Shown in pieces: positions 1 through 10,159 of a stretch of 64,000 bases of DNA. A model generated the notes under the pieces. It did not search any database and had not been told where the DNA came from. It saw nothing but the letters and a program-made list of their open reading frames with translations. Made by a program: the position numbers and the translations under genes. How positions within the stretch are numbered: position 1 is the stretch's first letter; the number at the start of each line of letters is the position of its first letter. The stretch spans positions 48,054,283 to 48,118,282 of the forward strand of contig CM054138.1 in the NCBI GenBank assembly GCA_028751875.1, written 5' to 3'. This DNA is from Rapana venosa. Its lineage: Eukaryota > Mollusca > Gastropoda > Neogastropoda > Muricidae.

Positions 1-185
1 CAATCCTACACTGATAGAATGGTTTTGTTGTTGTTGTTATTGTTGAATTATAGAAGAAATATGGTTTGTTGATTAATGTTAAGGCAGTGCATTGTCTTTG
101 GGTGGGTGGATTGATCAAATCACTTTTCATCTGTTTAGGAATAACCAGTCATTTATGTCTACTGTGGATTTTTTTCCCTGTGCAG

Positions 186-272
186 GTGAAGAACCTGCGG
201 TCTCAGGTGTCCCGACTTGCCATTGTGTGCCTGGGAACTATGTTTAGCACCCTGAAGAAAGCCATGGACCCT
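186..272 (+). CDS. TOGARAM1: TOGARAM1 exon 1 of window (TOG3 helices)
   Basis: Acceptor tttccctgtgcag, donor gtgagt. The exon has 29 codons with phase 0 at both ends and encodes a helix pair (LRSQVSRLAIVCLGTMF) ending AMDP. Upstream bases 1-185 are intron. Confidence 0.88.
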
Positions 273-3200
273 GTGAGTCATTCTGTCACTCTTGTACACA
301 CCTTTGTATACATGCATGGACATGAGTGCATGCACAGTCATGCTTACATGTGCACATGTACTTGCACAGAAGTACACACACACACATTCTTGCACATAAA
401 CTTACTGTCATGTGCTCTTAAACATACACGCAAAACACACACACAGAAACTCTTGCACATAAACTTTCTGTCATGTGCTCTTTAACAAACATGCACAAAA
501 CACACACGCACGCACACACACACACACTTTCTTCTTCTCGTGATCAATAGTTTTTTATTGCATGTTGGCTTAGGGGTATTGTCTGATTGTGGTGACTAGG
601 TGCAGATTGATATGATTAAGCATTAAACACAAAGGCATAAATGCACATGCACGCACACACACACACACACACACACACAAGCATTCACATGTATGTAGTA
701 CTGTCTGTACCTTCTGTCATCAGGTGGGATTTTTTCATTCATTTTTGTTTGTAAAAAATGTGGTAGTTGCTGCTTGTCTTCAATGCAATCGAAACCATGC
801 TGTCCTTTGATTTTCAGGATCTTTAAAGACAGATATGTCATTCCAATTTTGATATAACTTACCTGGCTACAAAGTGCATTTTGAATCTTATTCAAAATTG
901 CTGTATTTGCATTTCGCCATATGGTGTATCTTGCCACCTTATCTGTCTTCTCTTTGTCATCCTTTTCACCCTCGTAAATCTAGGGCTGAAAGACTACTGC
1001 TAAAACCAGCTTGAATTGTTTGGTCAAAGATCTTTCCACTACCAAACTGCTGTAACCTACAACTTTCTTTCATCTTCTCTCAAGAATATTCAAACACTGT
1101 TCCTTAAAGTTGTAATGCAGCTACCTTAGTCAGTTACGCAAAATCTCCCCATTGGTGAATATATGATCTGTAGCCAGGGAACAAAAAAACAACAACAAAA
1201 ATAACCCAACTGCTACACTGTTTTAAAACTGATTTGAAAGCTGCGTCAACCTTCTTGTAGAATGGATCATGATGACCATGTATATATTTATGAAGTTGCA
1301 TAATGTGTATTTGATGCATTTTGAATTGTAGTACTTAGGTATTGCACAACACAACACAGACATGATGCATTATTGTTGTTTCCAGAAAAAGTAGTAGCAA
1401 TAGTATTGCTCATAAAAACTATGATGTAGGCCATTGTGTGCCGGTGGGAACGGATGACAGAATTTACAAAAACACATACACACGGGGACTGGATGTAAAA
1501 AAAAAGCACATAAGTGCTTATTCCATTATCCTCAGTATAAAAGAATAAATGCAACAACAACAAAAATGATGTTTTACTTTTTCTTCCAAAATGACTACTG
1601 TATTTTTTTCATTTTTTTAACCCAGCCATGCAACTTGGACTTTGATTAACTCTAGGACCTAGACATCGTGACGAGACAGCTGCTGGCCAAGGCAGGGGAG
1701 AGCAACAACTTCATCCGGGATGACGTGGAGCAGTCCCTGGCTTCCATGGTGGCTGACGCTACTCCGCAGCGCTCCCTCCTCGCCCTCATCTCTGGCGGCG
1801 CCACGTGAGTCTCTTGGCGCTGTTTTTGTTTTGACGTTTTGTCTGAGAATGGTGGAGTCAGCAGGGAGGGAGGAATGTTCTGGGTCTGTTGTGTTGTGCA
1901 GGGTGAAGAGACAAATAAAGTATTTTTTCTCCTAAATAGGGTATTATGTTTAGTGCAGGCGTTCATGAAACACGGGTATGTGTTAAAAACATAGATGCAC
2001 ATGCGCGTGTACATACACTCGCATACATGTGTGTTTTATGTGTGTGGTGTGAGTTATGTCTTAATAAATAAGGAGGAAGCTCAAAACAGAGAAAGATGGA
2101 GAAGGCTCATCAATGTCAAACCTCTCCTGGGAGAAACATGACAAAAAAAGGAAGAAGAAGGTGTGAGTTATGTCTTGTGGAGGGGATATGGGTGTGGGTA
2201 CATATGTGTGTGTATGTGTTTAGATGATTTAAAAGAAAATTTTATACTTTAGTTTTCTATGTGTGTTATTGTTTTTTGTTTGTTTGGTTTTTTGTTGTTT
2301 ATTTGTTTTGGCTGTTTTTGTTTTTAAGTGTGTTTGTTGTTCTTGTGCATGTGTGTGTGTGTACACTTTTTTGTGGGAGTATTATTAAAATAACTTTTTT
2401 CTATTTGTTTACTTTGTATGGCTTGTTTTGTTTAATTTTTTATTCTTATAAATGCATACATGTGATTTTTCTCATTTTTAGATAGATGGCTTGATGGGGA
2501 AAGAAAAGCAATTGCACTGAAAATAAAAACTTTGATTTTCACACTCACACACACATGCACGCACACGCACACACACACAAACACACACACACACAACACA
2601 ACACAACACAAAACACACACACAACACAAAACACACACACACACACACACACACACCACAAAACACACACACACACAACACAACACAGCACTCTCACCTC
2701 TAAACTTGTGTTTGTAGTCACAAGAACACAGCCGTGAGGAGGACAACGGCTCAGTTCTTAGTGGAAGTGGTGGAACGCATGGGCTCCGGCAAAATCCTCA
2801 GTGGGGTCAAGGACGTGACAGACCGTGTCCTGCCCACCGCTGCCCAGTTTGTTATGGACAGCTCGCCAGAGACCAGGTAGATTGACCGTGGTTGCTGTAA
2901 ATGTCGAAACTAACTCGAGAATAGTTGAAGGATTGCCTGTTCCTTCGAGGGCTACTTTGAATTTCAAAAAAGGAAAACAGTCTGTTTTCTGACATCATGG
3001 TATGAGTAGAATAAAGAGAAGAGGTGCTTGTATTCCTAAGCTTTTGGGTTTTTATTTTTGAAAAGAGATGCAATGTAAAGTGGCCTTTACCCAAAGGAAT
3101 AATACTATTGTTTTGATCATCGTGTAGCTGCTTGACAGTTTACTATAGTTTAGACATTGTGCAGGCATTTTTATTTTGTAAATATATCTTTGAAATGTTA

Positions 3201-6200
3201 CTTGCTATTATTGGAGGGTGGTTTTTTTTTGCTTAGGGGTAGGAGGTTTTGGTAGTTGTTTTTTTAAAATTAAGTTTTGCCTAACTCAGTGCTCTTTTGA
3301 AAATATTGTGCAGTTAACCCTAGTAGCGCTAAATAAACAGCAACAAGCCTCACTTCTATTGGCTGAATTAACATTGGCTAGCATTGTTTTGGAGCATGGT
3401 GGGCTCAAACAACCCTTGATATTGATATATAAAACTGAATTAAATGTGTTAAGCTATAGATCACTGGAAAGAAGAGATAATATGCTTGTAAATGAGTATA
3501 ATTTTATAATAGTGTGTAGTGTTTATGATTATGTAAAAAAAAAATCAACAAAAAAAAATCATGTTCGCACTACTGATCACTGTTCCACTGTCAGGGCCCC
3601 GGATCGATTTTAACACGATAAGCAAAGTTCTTGCGGTGCATAAATGTCAAGATTAGGTAAACACTATTTCTTGACATTAGTTTTCAAAAAATAAGGAGTT
3701 TGTATCGCTTTATCGGTCACCAAATACTCGGAAAAGTTCATCGACAGGATCGACGCCATCGCGACCATCATGGCGGAATGTGCGAAGTGGTGGCTTTCTA
3801 TGACAAAAATACAAAGATCGCTTGATTTCATGTGATGCAAAGTACTCAGCAGCATAGCGATTTGACTCAACAACAGTTATTTCGAAGCCTCGTTGCGTCA
3901 AAATAAAGTAAAACAATCTGTGACGTCGAAATCGCCGAGTAGCGAAAAGTCCATCCAGCAAAACTAGCACCGCTCGATTCAGTCCGATCGCGATCGATTT
4001 TTACCAAGTTTTTCAAAAATATTCCACAATCCTTACCTCATCGTCTCTCTCATTGTTTATTTCAACCAAATCCAGCCTCTAAAACTCCTCCTCGCTGTCA
4101 ATTTTGTAAAAAAGCTCGAAAAACGCTTGAAGAAATTCTAGTGCAAACGCTGGCCGCCATTTTTGTTGAAGACGATCTCGGCTGGTCCGAAAAAAAAATT
4201 AAAATACACTCTTAACCAATCAGATTCTTCGTTGCTTGTGTGTGTCAAACGACCTTCACCCCTTTCTGCGGGCCTACAACGGCCTTAACATTCATTGGCT
4301 GACCTTTGAAAGCGAAAGTAAGCTTTCAACTATGACCACCCACGTCATCCCGGAATATTCCGGGATCCGCCACACAGCCTAGACCCGCCTTTCCCGGAAT
4401 ATTCCGGGAACCGCGCCACTAGGGTTAAGTTTCCTACAGCTATAGAGTTGATCGGAGGACCAGGGAAATCTTTTATTTTGTGAGATTAAATTTCCCCTTA
4501 TCAAAAAGCCAGTACAAAATCTCTGGTTCTGAATTTATTCTCCTCAAAGTCGGTGTAGACTTTGACACATCTATTATTTTTGTATCATTATTATCATCAT
4601 CACCATCATCATCATCATGATGGTTGTTACCATCACCTTTCATGCCATCATCATCACCATTATCATCATCGTTGTTACCATCACCTTTCATACCATCATC
4701 ACCACCATTATCATCATCGTTACCATCACTTTTCATGCCATCATCATTGTTACCATCACCATTCATGCCATCATCATTATTGTCACCACCTTCATTATTA
4801 TTTGCTAATTTCACACCAAAGTCGGATGCCTGAGCGTTTGACAAAGAAGAAGAATTTGCTCAGTTTGTTTCTTCCGATGACTTGTTCTCAGATGTTGCAA
4901 TGATGAATGATGATGGTGACTGTGCAGGTACAATGGGAGGAAGATCCTGTGGCTGCTGATGTCTCATCAGGACTTTGACCGCATGCTGACCAAGTATCTG
5001 CCCGCCAACACCCTGCGCAACATCCAAGATGTCGTGGAGAACCTGAAAAACAAGGCATGTAACTCTTGTGTTTGGAATGGGTGGGTGGGTGGGTGAGTCA
5101 GGGTGGAGGATTTATGTGTGTGTGGGTTTGTGTGTGTGTGTGTGTTGTTTATTTTTTTAATTAATTTTTTTAAATTCTTTTATTTTGAAGATAATGGAAT
5201 AAGCACTCGTGTGCTTTTTTACATTCAGTCCTCGCATGAATGCTTTTTTGGAAAGTTTTATCATCCATTCCCATTGGCACCCAATGACCTACTCTTCCAA
5301 AAAGTGAAACAGGTTTTAACATGTGCACAAGATGTTCTGTGTGCATTTGCACCTCAGTTTATAGTCTCATCTTAAGGACTTTCGGGGGAGTAGAGTCAAG
5401 ACTGATGGAAACTCTAGGGAGAAGAATCCCCTTGAACTGGATTTGAACCTAAGTCAGCGGATCACAAGCCCAATGCACAACACTCTAACCACCAGGCTAT
5501 TCCGTGTGTGTGTGTGTGTTGGGGTGGGAGGAACCTTTGAAAAGGATCATATACAAAACACAGGAGGCCATGAGCATCAGGTGTTTTTTCCCCCTCTGCC
5601 TTTCTTCTTTCTTAGTGTTTGTATTATTGTTTGTGTGTAGGGTTTGGGAGAGAAACCAAGCGAAACAGCATCAGCAAGGGCAAGAAGGTCTGGACATGTG
5701 AGCCGCATGGGCACCACACTGAGAGGTGGCTCAGCAAGCAGGTAAAGTGCTGCGCTTGTAGGGGTTTCTGATTTGTGGTGGTGGTGGTCTTGTGCCCAAA
5801 GTTATCGGTTCATTTATGATTTTGGATTGTGCTACAGATATTTAGGGTATAAATAGCTAGTAAGGAATGTTTCATAGTAATAAGAGGAGAGGGAAAAAAG
5901 GTTTGTGGATTTGTTTTAGCAAGATTTGGAACAGACACCTCAGCAGAGACTGGAACTCATGCTTTCAGTTTATGTCAGATCACAAGTTTGATGCTCTAAG
6001 CATTAAGTTGTCTTGTCCCTTTACATTCATGCGGATAAGGATTCAATGCTAGTTGATATTTACCTTTCTACTTCATGGCTTCATTTATTGGTGATAACGG
6101 TATTTTAGTACAGCTTTGTACAGTTTATGAAAGTATAACAATTATCGGTTTATGAGAGACTACAGCATCAGAATATAAAAATTTGTTTTAATGTCAGAAA

Positions 6201-8999
6201 CTGAAGTAAATGTAAGTTACACACTTCTCTGTAGCAGTGGCTAAAACAAGAAAAAATTTTTTAAAAAAAGACTGAAAACAAATTGAATTTCACCCTTGAT
6301 CACTGAGAGAGATAAAAGTAAATATAACTGTGCACACTTTTTTTCAGTGGCTGAGTCAGAAACCGATAGAATTTTAGACATTCTTTCACAAATATGAGAG
6401 GCAGTAAATTTCATGCGCTTTTCCAACAGAAACCGATAGAATTTTAGACATTCTTTCACAAATAGGAGAGGCAGTAAAATGTCATGCACTTTTCCGATAG
6501 AATTTTTGACATTCTTTCACAAATACGAGAGGCAGTAAAATGTCATGCGCTTTTCCATTGACGGCAAGCAGCTTGTTGACAACGGTTTTCTTTCCTGCAT
6601 CATCCTTCCTCTAGCAATGCTGACAGCTTCAACAACGGCACACCCCCAGCTCGCCGGCGCATGGCACGCACGGATGAAGCCACCATGGACGAGATCAAGA
6701 CCATGATCAACCAGCTGTCTGCCAGGGAGTGGCGGGACCGCTACGATGCTGTCAACAGTTTCCTGGAGATGTGTGTGGAACGTCCGGATACCGTCTCCAT
6801 GCATATCGTCAAGGTAGGCGGCAGCTGGTGGTTTGGCATGACTTCAATGCGTGTGTGTGTGTGTGCCTGAACGTCATTTCCATGTCGGGAGAGGTGCCTG
6901 GTGTTTTGGCGTTGAGTGTTTTAAAGGTTTAAAAGGATGTTTGAGCTTTGCGATGCTGAAAAGGAAAATGTTTGGATGTGATCTAATATACTATATATAT
7001 ATATTGATATATATATATTGATATGTATGTATGTATACATTAAGTGTCAAAGGATGTGATTTGTTAATTAAACATAATTCCTTTATAGAAAAATGTAGGG
7101 GGAATGTGTCTGTTGCTTGATAGTTTTTCTTCACTTTGTATATTGTGACCCCCCACATCACTGTCCCTCTTTTTTCTGTTATACTTGCAATTATTTTATG
7201 CTTTATTTTTAATCCATTTTGTTTTGCTTTATGGCTTTTTGGCTCTTTTTGATGTATCTGTTCATACTCTGGTCTTCTGTGTGATCATACACATCCTTGG
7301 ACATGAAAACTTAATCCAATCACCCACAGGCAAGCACACATCAGCAGCACATTGGGTCATTGGTTAGGGCATGCACCTTCTAAGCTGATTCAGAAGTCAT
7401 TGAACTGTTCTTAGTATAGGTGCCTTTTTTCACCCCCATATGGTGCATCATGCACAAGAATATTGAACACATCAACACAAAGTAGTTCTTTGAGAAATTA
7501 TCAGTACATGTGTTTGTGTCTGTATGGATTGACGATTGTTTGTGTATACATTAATTGTATGTAAACATAAATTTTCAGATTCTTCATCAAACACTCAGAC
7601 AGCAACTAATTTTGTCTGTCATATGAGCACAAAATGCATTGCGCAGATTTCTTCCTGTCAGATTTCTGAGTTAGGGTAAAAGTGTGTGTGTGTGTCTGTC
7701 TGTGCAGATCTTCGACAAGTTCCTGCCCAGGTTGCAGGACTCCAACAGCAAGGTGAACCTGCATGCCCTGAAGGTGATGCACCAGGTGGTCCCCATGCTG
7801 AAGGAGGCCCTGCCTTCCGTCATCTCCATGGCTGTCGCCTCCGTTGTCCCCAACCTCTCCTCCAAGAACCGAGAGATCAACATCACCGCTGCCGACATCC
7901 TCAACAGTTACATGGAGCATTTGGGTAAGAGTTGCGTGATGCTGGTGAGAGTGATAAAGAGTGGTGTGTGACGTTACGCTGTGTAGTGATGTCATGGTCG
8001 TAGGCAGTAAGTGGAGACTGTGCCTGGGCAAGAGTAAGGGGGGATGTTAATGAAAGTTTTGGAATGTATGTATTTTGATCATGACAGCTATTGAGACGGC
8101 TTGCTTGGTCTTCTGTTCTGCTGTCAAGATGTGTGTTTTTAAATCATTCAATGAAATGATAGCAAACAGTTTGTCAATCAGTCTTCTCTTGGATTTGAGT
8201 GTGATATTCTTTACCCCCTTTCCCAGATTGGCTCAAGCCAAACCCATGAAAGCCTTTAGGAAAAATCAGAAGTATGCAGCAATATAAACACCGTTGGCCC
8301 AAACTACCAGTCTAGTCATTGATGTGTGTGGTGTGGTGTGTGTGTGTGTGCAGATCACTGTCTGCTGATCCAGCCATTTGCCAACCAGGCCCAGTGTGCC
8401 ACCGGACAGAGCAAGTCTGAAATGGTCATCAAAGTCGCCTGTGAGTATGTTGTGTGTGTGCGTGCATGTGTGTGTGTGTTATTTCCTGATGTGTGTGGTG
8501 TGGTGTGTGTTTGTGTCTATGAGTTTTGTGACTTGTTATATATTTGACTAAAAGAAGAAAAAACAGCCCAGACTGTGTTTGTTTTAGGGTACGTGTGTGT
8601 GTGTGGTCATCTGTGTATGCTTTCCTTCTGTCTCTCTCTCTCTCTCTTTAAGTTTGATGACTAAGGGATCGACAGAAATCAACACCACCTTTAACACACA
8701 CTTAACCTACCGACACCTGCACTGAATGACCTTTGCTGTACGTTGCAGACCTGGCAGACAGAGTGTACGACCGAAAACCCAAACAGATCGTGCTCCACGT
8801 CCTGCCCTTGCTGTGGCACCTGTTGGGTGTGCCGGGCGTGGCTGGGGGCTCGGGCTCTGGGGAGCTGCGTTCGGCCACGGCCAACCTGGCCAGCACGCTG
8901 TGGGACCACATGGGCCAGGGGTTGATGGACAAGGCCAACTCTGACCCCAACATGACTTCACGCCACGTCAACGCTCTCCAGGAGATGCTCAACCTCTGA
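186..8999 (+). CDS. TOGARAM1: TOG array regulator of axonemal microtubules protein 1 (crescerin-like), C-terminal nine exons, 5' partial
   Basis: Nine exons (186-272, 1656-1804, 2718-2876, 4928-5054, 5641-5741, 6615-6813, 7708-7924, 8354-8440, 8749-8999) join in phase into 1377 nt, giving 458 residues and TGA. The start lies upstream of the window. Residues 1 to about 172 are the distal HEAT-like helices of a TOG domain (VTRQLLAKAGESNNFIRDDV, HKNTAVRR, FVMDSSPETRYNGRKILWLL). About 173-230 is a basic, Ser-rich linker (GLGEKPSETASARARR). About 231-458 is a second TOG domain (REWRDRYDAVNSFLEM, FLPRLQDSNSKVNLHALK, SSKNREINITAADIL) ending NALQEMLNL. This order and ending fit TOG3-linker-TOG4 of TOGARAM1. 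In animals and nematodes (CHE-12) the family binds tubulin in cilia and regulates axonemal microtubule growth. The paralogue TOGARAM2 is the main alternative; invertebrates usually have one gene. All introns are GT-AG except a GC-AG intron after exon 4. Splice sites are inferred. Confidence 0.9.
1426..1549 (+). mobile_element. tRNA-derived SINE, 5'-truncated 3' end
   Basis: Matches the 3' part of the SINE that recurs through this window: GTAGGCCATTGTGTGCCGG, CACACGGGGACTGGATGTAA, then a hairpin-forming AAGCACATAAGTGCTTATTC and an AT-rich tail. It lies in a TOGARAM1 intron. Confidence 0.75.
1656..1804 (+). CDS. TOGARAM1: TOGARAM1 exon 2 of window (TOG3)
   Basis: Acceptor ttaactctag, donor gtgagt, phase 0 in and phase 2 out. 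It carries the conserved AGESNNFIRDDVEQSL helix and ends at the GGAT turn. The preceding intron (273-1655) holds CA repeats with a 63-bp tandem duplication near 389-515, and a SINE fragment at 1426-1549. Confidence 0.9.
2718..2876 (+). CDS. TOGARAM1: TOGARAM1 exon 3 of window (TOG3)
   Basis: Acceptor tgtttgtag, donor gtagat, phase 2 in and out. It encodes HKNTAVRRTTAQFLVEVVER followed by FVMDSSPETR, typical TOG HEAT-repeat loops. The preceding intron (1805-2717) ends in a long (CA)n/AACAC tract at about 2538-2690. Confidence 0.9.
3314..4428 (-). mobile_element. piggyBac-like (PGBD) transposon relic with TTAA target duplication
   Basis: TTAA at 3314-3317 and 4425-4428 flanks a 1107-bp element. 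Its ends are CCCTAGTAGCGC on the left and, on the reverse strand from the right, CCCTAGTGGCGC. TTAA targets and CCC-starting inverted ends are diagnostic of the piggyBac superfamily. Two perfect palindromes lie at 4348-4365 and 4391-4410 (TTCCCGGAATATTCCGGGAA). The minus strand keeps a broken piece of the N-terminal transposase region (see 3664-3970). The catalytic DDD domain is absent, so this is a deleted, non-autonomous copy inside a TOGARAM1 intron. Confidence 0.85.
3664..3970 (-). pseudogene. piggyBac transposase N-terminal fragment, frameshifted
   Basis: One minus frame (3710-3970) reads FEITVVESNRYAAEYFASH. This resembles the E-x-N-R-Y-A-x-x-Y-x-A-S segment near the start of the DDE_Tnp_1_7 domain. 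After it the likeness moves to another minus frame (3664-3873), where FSEYLVTDKAIQTPYF matches the following 'YW-T-x(4,5)-TPxF' segment. At least one frameshift therefore separates the two. No catalytic aspartate region follows before the element ends at TTAA 3314. Not functional; assignment by eye. Confidence 0.65.
4575..4805. repeat. ATC-rich 48-bp minisatellite
   Basis: Units starting gttgttaccatcacctttca recur at 4623, 4671 and 4719 (period 48), with a degenerate copy at 4749. An (ATC)n run precedes them. Because the unit length is divisible by three, several frames stay open (for example a Gly/Asp/Asn-rich 123-codon minus frame). These are treated as artefacts of the repeat. Confidence 0.85.
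4928..5054 (+). CDS. TOGARAM1: TOGARAM1 exon 4 of window (end of TOG3)
   Basis: Acceptor gactgtgcag. The reading frame (NGRKILWLLMSHQDFDRML, then NLKNK) runs to AAG followed by gcatgt, a GC donor. Using the nearby GT at 5059 would shift the next exon out of the frame that gives the family-like GLGEKPSETASAR, so the GC site is preferred. The preceding intron (2877-4927) contains the piggyBac relic and an ATC-rich minisatellite. Confidence 0.85.
5174..5503 (-). mobile_element. tRNA-derived SINE, full length
   Basis: Read on the minus strand it starts with a tRNA-like head: A box in ATAGCCTGGTGGTTAGAGTG, B box near GGTTCAAATCC. A conserved middle follows (AGTCCTTAAGATGAGACTAT, then AAACTGAGG). 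It ends with the AAGCACACGAGTGCTTATTC hairpin and an AT-rich tail. It fills most of the GC-AG intron of TOGARAM1 in antisense orientation. Twelve or more copies occur in the window. Confidence 0.85.
5641..5741 (+). CDS. TOGARAM1: TOGARAM1 exon 5 of window (linker)
   Basis: Acceptor ttgtttgtgtgtag, donor gtaaag, phase 0 in and phase 2 out. It encodes the basic, Ser/Gly/Arg-rich TOG3-TOG4 linker (GLGEKPSETASARARRSGH). The preceding GC-AG intron (5055-5640) is largely a full-length SINE. Confidence 0.8.
6357..6558. repeat. Three tandem copies of a 61-70 bp unit
   Basis: The phrase ccgatagaattttagacatt, followed by tctttcacaaat and gaggcagtaaa, occurs three times with spacings of 70 and 61 bp. 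The array ends about 55 bp before the acceptor of the first TOG4 exon. Confidence 0.85.
6615..6813 (+). CDS. TOGARAM1: TOGARAM1 exon 6 of window (start of TOG4)
   Basis: Acceptor atccttcctctag, donor gtaggc, phase 2 in and phase 0 out. It encodes the end of the linker (NNGTPPARRRMAR) and the first TOG4 helices (MDEIKTMINQLSAREWRDRY). The W-R-D-R-Y segment is the first tubulin-facing loop of TOG domains. Confidence 0.92.
7574..7640. repeat. Short interspersed repeat fragment
   Basis: The segment with ttcttcatcaa, ctcagacagcaact and gagcacaaaatgcattgc resembles 41325-41440. The two are probably remnants of one repeat family with a TTC-rich end. It lies in the intron before TOG4 exon 7. Confidence 0.45.
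7708..7924 (+). CDS. TOGARAM1: TOGARAM1 exon 7 of window (TOG4)
   Basis: Acceptor gtctgtctgtgcag inside a TG-rich run, donor gtaaga, phase 0 in and phase 1 out. It encodes FLPRLQDSNSKVNLHALKVM and VVPNLSSKNREINITAADIL, two TOG HEAT repeats with the expected D-S-N-S-K-V-N and S-K-N-R-E-I-N intra-repeat loops. Confidence 0.93.
8354..8440 (+). CDS. TOGARAM1: TOGARAM1 exon 8 of window (TOG4)
   Basis: Acceptor tgtgtgtgtgtgcag, donor gtgagt, phase 1 in and out. It encodes DHCLLIQPFANQAQ followed by KSEMVIKVA. The polypyrimidine tract is replaced by an uninterrupted TG repeat. The preceding intron (7925-8353) has no recognisable element. Confidence 0.88.
8749..8999 (+). CDS. TOGARAM1: TOGARAM1 terminal coding exon (end of TOG4)
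   Basis: Acceptor gctgtacgttgcag, phase 1 in, stop TGA at 8997-8999. It encodes DLADRVYDRKPKQIVLHVLP, a Gly/Ser-rich insertion (GVAGGSGSGELR) and a final amphipathic helix ending ALQEMLNL. It is markedly more GC-rich than the surrounding non-coding DNA. Confidence 0.93.
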
Positions 9000-9970
9000 G
9001 ACTTGCCCCCTATCCACCTTTTTCTCTCCTCTTTCTGGACCCTCTTGATCGACTACTGTCTTGCCTTGTTCTTGTCGCATCAGAAGGGGGGGACTACTTG
9101 ACACATTCCATATGTCTTGTCACAAACAGGATCTGTGTACAGGAGACAGAAGTAATAGAAAGAAAATTCCACTGTTTTAGGTTTTGTATGGTAGGTCGAC
9201 ATATTGGAAAAGGCATCCGTGCTGTTGAATCCAAAACTTTTGTGTGTGTGTGGACAGTTTAATTTTTTTCTGTGATACAACTGTGTGGGTATTGTTGTGT
9301 TGTGTGTCAGTACTGATGTATTGGTAAACCTCATGGCTTGGGGAAAGTGTGTGTGTGTGTGTGTGAAGGGGGTGGGGTGGTGTGAGGACATTGGAAGGAG
9401 ATGTGGAACGTGTGGTTTATACAGGCAGTAAGAAAACTTCAGGCGGACGGGCCCACAACTTCCAGCACATCTTATTCCCTCCAGCTATCCCTCTCCCGTA
9501 ACGAAGTTGAAAATGGAGGTGAACCATAACCATTGTGTGTGACAAATGTAAAGCAAAAATAATGCTGTATTGCCTCCTAGAGGATCTGTACAAATCCATA
9601 AAGAAAGAATGATGAACACGAAACACTTGCCCGAGTGGTGTGCGTACTAACAGCATCATGTTATTTCATGTGACTCTGCCAGTGATTTATTTTATGACTT
9701 TAATTCCACTGTGAATAATTGGTTAACGTTTTTCTTGGTTCTTTCTCAGATTTTTTTTTTTATGACGATTTTGTGGTGTCTGGTGGTTGTGATCTGTTTT
9801 TAGTGAGTTTTGTGTGTGTGTGTGGTTTTTTTTCTCCATATACCTCTGGCCAGTTGTTGTCTCAGTCAGTCTGTCCGTCCACCATCAAGGCCAGCAGTGA
9901 CTTGTACTTACATTGACACACAACTGTGGTGCTTGAATGTGGTGTATGTGGAGGAAGGTGGGAAGCATGG

Positions 9971-10132
9971 TAATATAGGAATGACAACTTGTAAACATCC
10001 TTTCTACATGACAACTGTGTAATAGTAATATAGGAATGACAATTTGTAACATCCTTTCTACACGACAACTCTGTAATGGTAATGTAGGAATGACAACTTG
10101 TAACATCCCTTCTATGTGACAACTTGTAATGA
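9971..10132. repeat. Three tandem 54-55 bp repeats in the 3' UTR
   Basis: Copies start at 9971, 10026 and 10080 with taatataggaatgacaactt or a close variant, each continuing with gtaacatcctttcta and gacaactgtgtaat. The last copy is adjacent to the AATAAA at 10137. Confidence 0.9.
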
Positions 10133-10136
10133 AGAA

Positions 10137-10142
10137 AATAAA
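10137..10142 (+). terminator. Candidate polyadenylation signal AATAAA
   Basis: First canonical AATAAA after the TOGARAM1 stop, about 1.14 kb downstream. A TG/T-rich stretch follows within about 60 bases. There is no transcript evidence. Confidence 0.4.
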
Positions 10143-10159
10143 TGATTTTGTCAAAACAT

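Noticed and set aside
159..395. Minus-strand frame opposite TOGARAM1 exon 1
   Set aside because: Shadow of the coding exon and a CA/TG run.
9417..9659. 80-codon minus frame in the TOGARAM1 3' UTR
   Set aside because: No family motif or splice context; probably chance.
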